Source of the DNA: JBEIUO01 sp964549785 | GTDB lineage: Bacteria; Planctomycetota; Phycisphaerae; Phycisphaerales; UBA1924 | Direction of reading: 5' to 3' | DNA: 5,326 bases | Assembly (NCBI GenBank): GCA_964549785.1 | Contig: CAZJXA010000227.1 | Location: 1-5,326, forward strand | Part shown: piece after piece, positions 1 to 5,249 of the stretch | Numbering within the stretch: the stretch's first letter is position 1 | Layout of the letters: each line of letters begins with the position of its first letter | Notes under the pieces: generated by a model | Database searches by the model: none | Seen by the model: only the letters and a program-made list of their open reading frames with translations | What the model was told of the DNA's origin: nothing | Translations under genes and position numbers: made by a program

Positions 1-1
1 G

Positions 2-352
2 TTCTCCTTGAAGAGCCGGGGGGTGCTGGGCTCGGTGGTCGCGACGGTGGGCGCCGTGGGGCTGGTGGCGGGCGTCATGGGCCTGTGCGCGTGGAGCGCG
101 GGGAGCGAGATACCGGTGATCGGCCCGGTGCTGGCGGCGGTCAGCCCCGCCTCGATGCTGAACGCCGTGCTCTTTCCGGCGACCGCGCTGGAGCGGTCGA
201 TCGAGCAGAGCGGAACGTGGACGACGCGTCTCACGTTGATGGCCGGGGCGGCGGTGGCGGCGGTCGTCTATGCGGCGGTGGTCTACGGGATCCACAGCAA
301 CATGGTGCGCACCTTCGATGTCACGATGCGAAAACTGGCGGGTAACAAATGA
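2..352 (+). CDS. 3' end of an integral membrane protein, possibly an ABC-2 type permease (partial)
   Basis: This is the C-terminal end of a membrane protein cut by the left edge of the window. The frame is open to the edge. The TTG at position 8 is the first possible start, but it falls inside a hydrophobic protein with no room for a ribosome binding site, so the true start is upstream. Counting from that TTG, a hydrophobic segment spans residues 6-31, a Pro/Gly-rich loop with a second weakly hydrophobic stretch spans 35-57, and a clear membrane helix spans 76-95. The end is short, basic and soluble, with the motif FDVTMRKLAG. The layout of penultimate helix, SPAS-type loop, last helix and short FD-T-R tail resembles ABC-2 type permeases as I remember them from planctomycetes. 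No catalytic motif is present, so the family is a guess and 'membrane protein' is the safe name. The TGA at 350-352 ends it. Confidence 0.6.
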   Translation, partial: FSLKSRGVLGSVVATVGAVGLVAGVMGLCAWSAGSEIPVIGPVLAAVSPASMLNAVLFPATALERSIEQSGTWTTRLTLMAGAAVAAVVYAAVVYGIHSNMVRTFDVTMRKLAGNK

Positions 353-808
353 CGATCGCCACTTGTGGATTTGGGCCAAGAAGTGCCGCGACCTTAGCGC
401 ATTCTTATTAATTGCCAGACCTCGTCAGGGGGGCGCGTGGCGGTAACTCCCTATTTTTCCGAGGCGACACAAGAAGTTGCTACCGACGTAAGTGGCTTAA
501 TCAAAGCAGAGTACGCACAATCTTTGCGCTGGGTTCGGGGTACGGACGGGAGGTATGCGTGTCGTTGATCGGACCATGTGCCCCGTCACAATCTTCACGA
601 AGGCTTTACACGTTCTTTATCCGGGGAGTGTCGAACGCTCCATAGCCTTGTGCCGACGTCCGGGAGGGTCTCGTGTAGCGACGGGCGTGCAAGTTGGGCT
701 TGGGGTGGGGCGAGATTTGCGGCGGCGTCGTGGATGCCAAAACGTTCTCGGGAACAGCTGCAAGTTGAAGATTATACGGATGGTGCCTTTCAAAATCGGA
801 GCATTGTT
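353..808 (+). other. 456-base intergenic region, no gene seen
   Basis: This stretch separates the membrane-protein gene from the prepilin-like gene. It is visibly poorer in GC than its flanks, most clearly around 399-416. Small open frames exist (about 412-645 and 555-812), but they start at weak codons or mid-stretch, lack ribosome binding sites and have no recognisable protein character. No tRNA cloverleaf was found. A T/A-rich hexamer TTATAC at 772-777 could be a -10 element for the downstream gene, but no good -35 lies 16-18 bases upstream. A short perfect hairpin occurs at 744-755 (GTTC, loop TCGG, GAAC). G-tracts cluster at 662-710. No U-tract terminator is seen after the first gene. 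Confidence 0.6.
798..801 (+). promoter_or_regulatory. Ribosome binding site of the prepilin-like gene
   Basis: GGAG ends 7 bases before the ATG at 809, which is ideal spacing. It supports starting at the first of the two adjacent ATG codons (809 rather than 812). It also argues against the much longer open frame that reaches back to 578 only because stops are absent. Confidence 0.7.
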
Positions 809-1831
809 ATGATGAAGAGTGGCCGCCGGGGCGGGTTCACGTTGATCGAGTTGCTGGTGGTGATCGCGATTATCGCGCTGCTGATCGGCATCTTGCTGCC
901 CAGTCTTGGCAAGGCCCGGGAGGCGGCCCGGCAATTGAAGTCGGCGGCCAACCAGCGCAGCGTCGCGCAGGCGGTCGCGGTGTACTCCAGCAACGGCAAG
1001 CAGTACTTCCCGCCGCATTATGTCTACGGCGCCGACGAGGAGAGCCTCAACTGGCGTCTCATCGACCAGCAGATCAGCAACCCGAACCCTCAGAACGGCT
1101 ACGTTCACTGGTCGTTCGCGTTGTTCAATGAGGGCAGCGTCAACGAAGACTCGTTCACCAATCCTTCGATGCCCAACGGCGGCGCACCCGCCACCAACCC
1201 GGGCGCCGAAATCGGCGACTGGGAGCCCAACCAGACGAACGACCAGGGCGGATCGGCGGGAACGGTTTCGCCGCGGGACCGTCAGGTGAAGCGCATTGCC
1301 TTCGTCGGCAATGCCGCGATTTTCCCCCGCAACAAGTTCTTCTCCTCCGGCGGCGATCGCAAGAACGAACTCGTCAAGGACGCCGACATCGGCCAACCCT
1401 CCAATGTCATCTTGTTGACGGAACTCAACGCCAACAAGCAGTACGAGGCGATTCGGGTTGGCAGCATCTTCAAGGCCCACCGCCCCGTCACGCCCTTCCG
1501 CGGCGGATCGTCCGGCATCCTGGTTTTCAGCGAGCCCATCGGCGGCGGTGTCCCCCGGTTCTTCTACCCGCGCCGGCCCGACATTCTCCCGCTGGAGGAC
1601 ATCCCGGAAGGCGCGATCGATGACACGACGAATAGCGGCCTGAACGCCGTGGGCCGGATGTGGGGTGCCAAGAAGAACGCGACCGGCCAGGGCGGTACCA
1701 CGAATTTCGCCTATGCGGACGGTCACGTCGAGAACACCACGCTTGATGAAACCATCGAGAAGAAGCGGTGGGGTGACCGCTTCTGGTCCATCAGCGGACC
1801 TGACGCCGTGAACATGACGACGACCTACTGA
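809..1831 (+). CDS. Prepilin-type N-terminal cleavage/methylation domain protein, H-X9-DG class (pseudopilin-like)
   Basis: A 340-residue protein with a textbook type IV prepilin / type II pseudopilin N-terminus. Residues 1-9 form a short basic leader (MMKSGRRGG). A prepilin peptidase would cut after Gly9, making Phe10 the first mature residue, and the conserved Glu at mature position 5 is Glu14. Residues 10-32 are the hydrophobic helix that anchors pseudopilins in the inner membrane and packs into the pilus core. It ends in LPSLGKAREAAR, typical of the planctomycete families. The remainder is a soluble globular head without cysteines. Near the C-terminus, at 299-308, is NFAYADGHVE, matching the ADGHV end of the 'H-X9-DG' processing-associated motif. 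The expected His ten residues before Asp304 is Gln294. Many such proteins occur per planctomycete genome and their individual roles are mostly unknown; an extracellular or envelope assembly role is the family-level inference. The start is chosen from the GGAG at 798-801 and the leader peptide. The gene stands alone, with 456 bases before it and 280 after. Confidence 0.92.
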   Translation: MMKSGRRGGFTLIELLVVIAIIALLIGILLPSLGKAREAARQLKSAANQRSVAQAVAVYSSNGKQYFPPHYVYGADEESLNWRLIDQQISNPNPQNGYVHWSFALFNEGSVNEDSFTNPSMPNGGAPATNPGAEIGDWEPNQTNDQGGSAGTVSPRDRQVKRIAFVGNAAIFPRNKFFSSGGDRKNELVKDADIGQPSNVILLTELNANKQYEAIRVGSIFKAHRPVTPFRGGSSGILVFSEPIGGGVPRFFYPRRPDILPLEDIPEGAIDDTTNSGLNAVGRMWGAKKNATGQGGTTNFAYADGHVENTTLDETIEKKRWGDRFWSISGPDAVNMTTTY

Positions 1832-1847
1832 GAAACTATTCGCCACG

Positions 1848-1867
1848 GGCTCGCCTGACGGTGGGCC
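1848..1867 (+). terminator. Possible hairpin terminator after the prepilin-like gene
   Basis: The two arms, GGCTCGCC and GGTGGGCC, pair over 8 positions, including two G-U pairs, around a TGAC loop. The hairpin starts 17 bases past the stop codon. No run of T follows it, so an intrinsic terminator is only weakly supported; it could instead be an RNA-stabilising hairpin. Confidence 0.3.
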
Positions 1868-2005
1868 ACGTCGGTTTCGGTGATTCGTCCGTCGCAGGCC
1901 GCGAAGCGGACCAAAGCATCCATGATCGTGATTCGTTCCTGACCACAACGTAAGGGTCCGGGTGCTGTCGGTCTGTCGGCGTGAGAGGGGCGAATGTTAA
2001 CGTGT

Positions 2006-2024
2006 TGTCAAGATTGCGTTGACA
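2006..2024 (+). promoter_or_regulatory. Dyad TGTCAA-N7-TTGACA containing a perfect -35 hexamer
   Basis: TGTCAA at 2006-2011 is the exact reverse complement of TTGACA at 2019-2024, with 7 bases between. With G-T pairs the symmetry extends three more positions outward. TTGACA is the consensus -35 of housekeeping sigma factors. It lies 87 bases before the ATG of the large secreted-protein gene and is the best promoter candidate in the gap. The -10 position 17 bases downstream (TGAAAC at 2042-2047) is poor, matching consensus at 3 of 6 bases. The site may therefore be a regulated promoter with an overlapping operator, or an operator alone. Confidence 0.35.
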
Positions 2025-2033
2025 GCGGGTGAA

Positions 2034-2065
2034 GGAGATGGTGAAACTCCCGGGGACCGTAAGCC
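2034..2065 (+). promoter_or_regulatory. Possible structured 5' leader element, class not identified
   Basis: GGAG at 2034-2037 can pair with CTCC at 2047-2050 around a 9-base loop. It is followed by GGGGACC and then CCGTAAGCC at 2057-2065. The pieces GGTGAAACTCC and GTAAGCC recall the 5' core of cobalamin riboswitches. GGGGAC plus AAGCC also recalls c-di-GMP-I riboswitches. Neither is complete: there is no B12 box (GCCACTG-like) before the start codon, and no GAAA tetraloop or GACGCAAAGCC receptor. It is recorded as a possible leader structure, not as a riboswitch call. Confidence 0.15.
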
Positions 2066-2098
2066 TTGGGACAGCGACCTTTGGACCAGACCTTTGGA
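2064..2098 (+). repeat. Direct repeats CCTTKGGA leading into the ribosome binding site
   Basis: GACCTTTGGA occurs twice exactly, at 2076-2085 and 2089-2098, separated by CCA (13-base period). A third copy of the core with one change, CCTTGGGA, is at 2064-2071, 14 bases before the next core. The last copy ends inside the Shine-Dalgarno sequence of the large gene. ACCT from either exact copy could pair with AGGT at 2100-2103, part of that ribosome binding site. The arrangement could therefore serve a DNA-binding regulator or control translation. Function is inferred; the repeats themselves are read directly. Confidence 0.7.
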
Positions 2099-2109
2099 GA
2101 GGTGTGATC
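2096..2109 (+). promoter_or_regulatory. Extended Shine-Dalgarno of the large secreted-protein gene
   Basis: GGAGAGGTGTGATC closely follows the full anti-Shine-Dalgarno complement (GGAGGTGATC), with extra bases inside. GAGG ends 9 bases before the ATG at 2112. This fixes the start at 2112 rather than at an upstream TTG at 2019 in the same frame, and that start is also the one that gives a signal peptide. Confidence 0.8.
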
Positions 2110-2111
2110 AT

Positions 2112-5100
2112 ATGAAGAAGACAAATGCATTGGTTCTCCTGGCCCTCGCCGGGACGTGCGTGACGACCGTGAATGCCCAAGTTGGCGGTGTTGTCAACAT
2201 TAGCGGCGCCACGCTGCTTGAGAATTATGTCCGCTCGCAGGCCTCGACGAACGATTTCATCGACGTCGACGGCGACGGCATTGCCGGCTACCTCGGCACG
2301 AGCCTGGGCGGCCTGCCCGACGATCTTGCCCTCGGCGGCCCCACGGGCTTCGACGGCCCCGGCGCTCTGGCCGACCAGGAGTTGGTGATTCAGTACCGCG
2401 TGACCGGCTCGGTCAACGGCTTCAACGAACTGCTTTTCTTTGGCGGCCCCTCTTTCGTGACGAGCGACGCGTTCGCCACCTTCCCCGCCGGCATCCCCGG
2501 TGCGGCTCAGAGCAGCGGGCAGCCCAACCCGGGCCTGGCTTCCGCCGCGTATCACAACCGCGTCCTGTACATCGGTAACGGCACCGGCGGCACCACCTCG
2601 GGCGTCCGCACCGGCTTCTATAACCAGGGCAACCCGGGCGGCGCACCCAATCGCTCCGATCTCTCCACCCTGCTCGCCACCTATTCCTCCCCCGATACCC
2701 CGTCGGCGGGCGGCATCCGCATCGACGTGGCTCCGCTTGACGTGGCCACGTTCCTCGCGGTCCGCAAACCCGGCGCTGCCGCCTTCGATCGTGCCCCGTC
2801 CGAGGCTGGTTACGGCACCAACCCGGTGCGGAGCGTCAACAAGCAGGGCACGCTCACCGGGGCCAACCTTGACAACCGCCTCCTGGAACTCCAGGGCCGC
2901 AACCTGTTCGAGTCCTATACCGATGCGAACAACAACAGCACCTACGACGCCGGCGAAGTGTTTGTGGACTCCGATCAGGACGGCATCCGCGACAACCCGG
3001 ACGTCAACACGATCTTCGACACCGCGCTTCTCTTTGCCCCGATCGCCCCGGTCACCAACTTCGGCACCGGACTCACTCAGGTCACGATGACGCAACTCCA
3101 GCACCTTTTCGTCACCGGACGCGCGTCCAGCGGCGAGAACTTCATGATCATCACCCGCGACGTGGGCTCGGGCACCCGCAACGCTTTCAATAACGGCACC
3201 GGCGTTGACCCGTCGTTCGGCAACGGTGAGAACATCGGTGCCCTCTCCAACTCCTCCACGCAAAACCTCGTCGGCCCCAACTTCATCCCCACCAACAAGG
3301 GCTCCAACGGCAACATGGAGGCCACCCTCCGCAACACCCGTCTGGGCCTCGGCTACATCGGCACCGAGCGAGGCGTCACGGGCTCGGGCTCGGGGTCCTG
3401 GCTCGTCCGCGACGGCAGCGGCAACAGCGCCCTCGAGATCCTTGACACCAGGAACGACATCTACGGCGGCACGACCTTTGTGCGCCCGACCATCCAGAAT
3501 CTTCTGAATAATGACGCCTCGGGCTGGGTCATCGGCGGCGAAGCCGTCCTCGCCACCCTCGGCGACCCCCGCGCCAACTCCGCTGCCCTGGGCGGCGTGG
3601 GCTTCGCGGGCGCGTTCGACCCCTTCATCGACGCCAACAGCAACGGCGTCTACGACGCCGGCGAAACCTACACCGATCTCAACGGCAACAACGCCTATGA
3701 CGCCAGCAACGCCGAAGCCGGCCTCTTCAACAGCAACACCGCCATGGCGAACCCCTTCGCCGCCGGATACCTCAACAACATCAGCCGCTCCATCGCGGCC
3801 TTTGACTCGGTCCCCGCTTCCCCCGAGAACACCTTCAGCCCCGGCGAGTTCGCGGCGAGCCAGTTCCTCTCCCTCGCCGCCGTCGCGTTCGACCACCTCG
3901 AGGCCGATTACACCCAGCTCCAGGCCAACCCTGCCTTCAACCAGCGGATCCAGAACTACATCCTCTCCACCGGGACCAACGTCCACTTCAACCCCGTCTT
4001 CGCGACGGCCAACGCGGCCGGCACCGGGCGGGTTCCCACCCGCACCACGGGCGTCGTCTACACCGACAGCGTCGCCAACGGCGCGAACTACGTCAGCCAG
4101 TTGCCCGCGAACGTGGCCTACGGCTCCAACCTCACCCTCCGCAACAAGATCACCGGTGACTTTGACGGCAACGGAGCCCGCTCCAACGCCGACGCCCCTG
4201 AAATGCTCCGCGCCTGGTCGAGCCGCAACGGCGGACCGGCTTGGACGGCGCCCGCCGGCACCGGCGCCATCGCCGGCGCCCCCGGCACCGACGCCGTGAT
4301 TGAACTCCTCGGCGACTTTGACTCCAACGGCAACTTCAACAGGGCCGACATCCGCTACTGGGCCGACGGCCTCGCCCTCACCGGCGGCACGCTCGACCGC
4401 AAGGCCGGATTCATCGCCATCGACAACGCCTCCAACATCATCACCGGCACGCTCAACTTCTTCAACACCACCAAGAGCACAGGCACCGGCTACAACGCGG
4501 GCGACAGCCGCGGCGACGTCTCGAACTCCGGTGGCCAAGTGACCCCCGGCTTCGCCCCCATCGGTGCCGACCGCAACAACGGCTCGGTGGATGCCGACGA
4601 CAACCGCATCGATATCTCCGACCTTAACTACATCGTCGCCCAGTTCCGCGGGAACGACAAAGTGACCGACGGCGAGGCCAACTGGAGCAACCTGGCCGAG
4701 GCCTCGGGCTTTGACCTTTCGGCCGACATCACCGGCAACCTGATCGTCAACCAGGACGACGTGACCGAGCTCGTCAACGGCGTGCTCGGCACGTTCTACG
4801 GCGACCTTGATCTGGACGGCAGCGTCTCCTGCGCCGAGCGGAACTCGATCCTCGGGGCGGTTGGTACCACCACCACCGGCGGCTACGGGGCCGGCGATCT
4901 CAACGGTGACGGCAACATCGATACGTCGGACGTGGCCCTCCTCTTTGGTTCGGGCGGCGTGTGCGGCGGCGACCTTGATTGCGACGGCGACGTCGACTCT
5001 GACGACATCGTGATCTTCTTCGCGGGCTTCGAAGCCGGCAGCCAGGACGCGGAGCAGGACGGCGACGGCGACGTCGACTCCGACGACGTCACCCTCTTCT

Positions 5101-5126
5101 TCGGCCGCTTTGAAGGCGGTTGCTGA
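2112..5126 (+). CDS. Exported PstS-like substrate-binding protein with multiple dockerin/EF-hand calcium loops
   Basis: A 1004-residue secreted protein. Residues 1-22 are a Sec signal peptide (MKKTNALVLL, then cleavage after VNA); no lipobox precedes Cys16. Residues about 26-495 follow the phosphate-binding protein PstS segment by segment: SGATLL (31-36), QYRVTGSVNG (94-103), IDVAPLD (204-210), MTQLQHLFVTGR (326-337), TRDVGSGTRNAF (348-359), KGSNGN (396-401), LGLGYIG (411-417) and GWVIGGEAVL (471-480). Aligned to E. coli PstS ligand residues, Thr34, Leu35, Ser100, Asp210, Arg349, Ser353, Gly354 and Thr355 are all compatible. Insertions make this region much longer than PstS (about 320 residues). 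EF-hand-like loops lie at 51-56, 271-297 and 507-533. Residues 560-680 are unassigned. Residues 682-1003 carry about eight dockerin-like loops; the protein ends EGGC. No sortase or PEP-CTERM signal and no pstCAB neighbours are seen. Phosphate or another tetrahedral oxyanion as ligand is inference. This is probably a monocistronic gene, closed by the terminator at 5179. Confidence 0.88.
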   Translation: MKKTNALVLLALAGTCVTTVNAQVGGVVNISGATLLENYVRSQASTNDFIDVDGDGIAGYLGTSLGGLPDDLALGGPTGFDGPGALADQELVIQYRVTGSVNGFNELLFFGGPSFVTSDAFATFPAGIPGAAQSSGQPNPGLASAAYHNRVLYIGNGTGGTTSGVRTGFYNQGNPGGAPNRSDLSTLLATYSSPDTPSAGGIRIDVAPLDVATFLAVRKPGAAAFDRAPSEAGYGTNPVRSVNKQGTLTGANLDNRLLELQGRNLFESYTDANNNSTYDAGEVFVDSDQDGIRDNPDVNTIFDTALLFAPIAPVTNFGTGLTQVTMTQLQHLFVTGRASSGENFMIITRDVGSGTRNAFNNGTGVDPSFGNGENIGALSNSSTQNLVGPNFIPTNKGSNGNMEATLRNTRLGLGYIGTERGVTGSGSGSWLVRDGSGNSALEILDTRNDIYGGTTFVRPTIQNLLNNDASGWVIGGEAVLATLGDPRANSAALGGVGFAGAFDPFIDANSNGVYDAGETYTDLNGNNAYDASNAEAGLFNSNTAMANPFAAGYLNNISRSIAAFDSVPASPENTFSPGEFAASQFLSLAAVAFDHLEADYTQLQANPAFNQRIQNYILSTGTNVHFNPVFATANAAGTGRVPTRTTGVVYTDSVANGANYVSQLPANVAYGSNLTLRNKITGDFDGNGARSNADAPEMLRAWSSRNGGPAWTAPAGTGAIAGAPGTDAVIELLGDFDSNGNFNRADIRYWADGLALTGGTLDRKAGFIAIDNASNIITGTLNFFNTTKSTGTGYNAGDSRGDVSNSGGQVTPGFAPIGADRNNGSVDADDNRIDISDLNYIVAQFRGNDKVTDGEANWSNLAEASGFDLSADITGNLIVNQDDVTELVNGVLGTFYGDLDLDGSVSCAERNSILGAVGTTTTGGYGAGDLNGDGNIDTSDVALLFGSGGVCGGDLDCDGDVDSDDIVIFFAGFEAGSQDAEQDGDGDVDSDDVTLFFGRFEGGC
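2922..3002 (+). repeat. First paired EF-hand-like loop insertion (residues 271-297)
   Basis: Two 12-residue EF-hand-like loops in tandem. The first has Asp271, Asn273, Asn275, Asp279 and Glu282 at positions 1, 3, 5, 9 and 12. The second has Asp286, Asp288, Asp290, Gly291, Asp294 and Asp297. Loop starts are 15 residues apart. The pair sits between the PstS-like segments that hold Asp210 and Arg349, so it decorates the fold instead of ending it. It shares the 16-base DNA stretch CTACGACGCCGGCGAA (2942-2957) with the second pair. Confidence 0.7.
3630..3710 (+). repeat. Second paired EF-hand-like loop insertion (residues 507-533)
   Basis: This is a second copy of the paired loop. Loop one has Asp507, Asn509, Asn511, Gly512, Asp515 and Glu518. 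Loop two has Asp522, Asn524, Asn526, Asp530 and Asn533. The 15-residue spacing is the same as in the first pair, and YDAGE occurs at the same place in both. CTACGACGCCGGCGAA recurs at 3650-3665. It lies just after the last PstS-like strand segment. Calcium binding is inferred from the residue pattern. Confidence 0.7.
4155..5120 (+). repeat. C-terminal array of dockerin-like calcium loops (residues 682-1003)
   Basis: About eight loops of the D-x-D/N-x-D/N-G-x-V/I-D/N-x-x-D type begin near residues 683, 735, 820 (degenerate, with an insert), 872, 898, 929, 954 and 981. The last three are the cleanest and most closely packed (25-27 residues apart), each followed by a short hydrophobic helix such as DVALLFG, DIVIFFAGF or DVTLFFGRF. 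The first two are 52 residues apart. Loop eight has Glu981 in place of the first Asp. In cellulosomes dockerins bind cohesins; in planctomycetes similar repeats are common in secreted proteins whose cohesin partner is unknown. No cohesin is in the window. Confidence 0.85.
4981..5080 (+). repeat. Recent-looking tandem duplication inside the dockerin array
   Basis: GCGACGGCGACGTCGACTC is present exactly at 4981-4999 and again at 5062-5080, 81 bases (27 codons) apart. The similarity continues for another 8-9 bases on the 3' side. It encodes DGDVDSDD in both copies. Near-identity at the DNA level, including third positions, suggests duplication or gene conversion of one loop-helix unit, though selection for the motif in a GC-rich genome could contribute. 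Confidence 0.75.
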
Positions 5127-5127
5127 A

Positions 5128-5158
5128 CCCAGGCACTGGGCACCAGGGCCTAGGCAGA
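5128..5158 (+). repeat. Degenerate heptamer repeat with small hairpin after the stop codon
   Basis: Immediately after the stop, four consecutive 7-base units can be read from 5131: AGGCACT first, AGGCAGA last, with two related GGGC-bearing units between. CCCAG at 5128-5132 and CTGGG at 5136-5140 also form a perfect 5-base stem with a 3-base loop. Short-period intergenic repeats of this look occur in several large bacterial genomes; no function is assigned. Confidence 0.45.
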
Positions 5159-5178
5159 GTTGAAGACTGATCCCATCG

Positions 5179-5208
5179 AGCCCCGGCCGCCTTCGGCCGG
5201 GGCTTTTT
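5179..5208 (+). terminator. Rho-independent terminator of the large secreted-protein gene
   Basis: AGCCCCGGCCG at 5179-5189 and its exact reverse complement at 5194-5204 form a perfect 11-base-pair stem with a CCTT loop. The hairpin runs into TTTTT (5204-5208). It lies 53 bases past the stop codon and is the only strong intrinsic terminator in the window. The stem is symmetric, but the T-run on this strand fits the upstream + strand gene. Confidence 0.93.
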
Positions 5209-5225
5209 CGCGGTACGTCGGGATG

Positions 5226-5249
5226 AGGCAGATAGGCAGATAGGCAAAT
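5226..5249 (+). repeat. Three tandem copies of an 8-base unit AGGCAGAT
   Basis: AGGCAGAT occurs at 5226-5233 and 5234-5241, and once more as AGGCAAAT at 5242-5249. It lies in the non-coding stretch after the terminator. Its AGGCA core is shared with the heptamer repeat at 5131-5158. No gene is seen between 5209 and the right edge, where the only other structure is a 12-base palindrome at 5297-5308. Confidence 0.75.

Noticed and set aside
578..808. N-terminal extension of the prepilin-like protein back to 578
   Set aside because: The extension would bury the prepilin leader 77 residues deep. The leader, the cleavage site and the GGAG at 798 all place the start at 809.
412..812. Small open frames in the first intergenic region
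   Set aside because: They have weak start codons, no ribosome binding sites and no protein-like composition or recognisable motif.
617..1948. A 443-codon open frame on the minus strand opposite the prepilin-like gene
   Set aside because: It is opposite a clear prepilin gene, spans both intergenic regions, and has no recognisable domain or plausible ribosome binding site.
2034..2065. Cobalamin, c-di-GMP-I or fluoride riboswitch
   Set aside because: Fragments resemble each class, but the B12 box, the GAAA tetraloop with GACGCAAAGCC receptor, and the fluoride 3' block with its CTCCTAC-like end are all missing.
2019..2111. N-terminal extension of the large protein back to a TTG at 2019
   Set aside because: The extension would place 31 polar residues before the signal peptide, and the strong Shine-Dalgarno at 2096-2102 serves the ATG at 2112. 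The TTG is also part of the TTGACA element.
2139..2162. Lipoprotein signal at Cys16 of the large protein
   Set aside because: The residues before Cys16 are Ala-Gly-Thr, which do not fit the lipobox (Leu-Ala/Ser-Gly/Ala-Cys). Cleavage after Ala22 by signal peptidase I fits better.
1836..4538. A 900-codon open frame on the minus strand opposite the large secreted-protein gene
   Set aside because: It is a shadow. Its translation is a low-complexity Val/Gly/Ala/Glu/Asp mixture with no domain, it runs across the intergenic gap, and the + strand frame has a signal peptide, ribosome binding site, PstS-like blocks and dockerin loops. High GC removes stops from the antisense frame.
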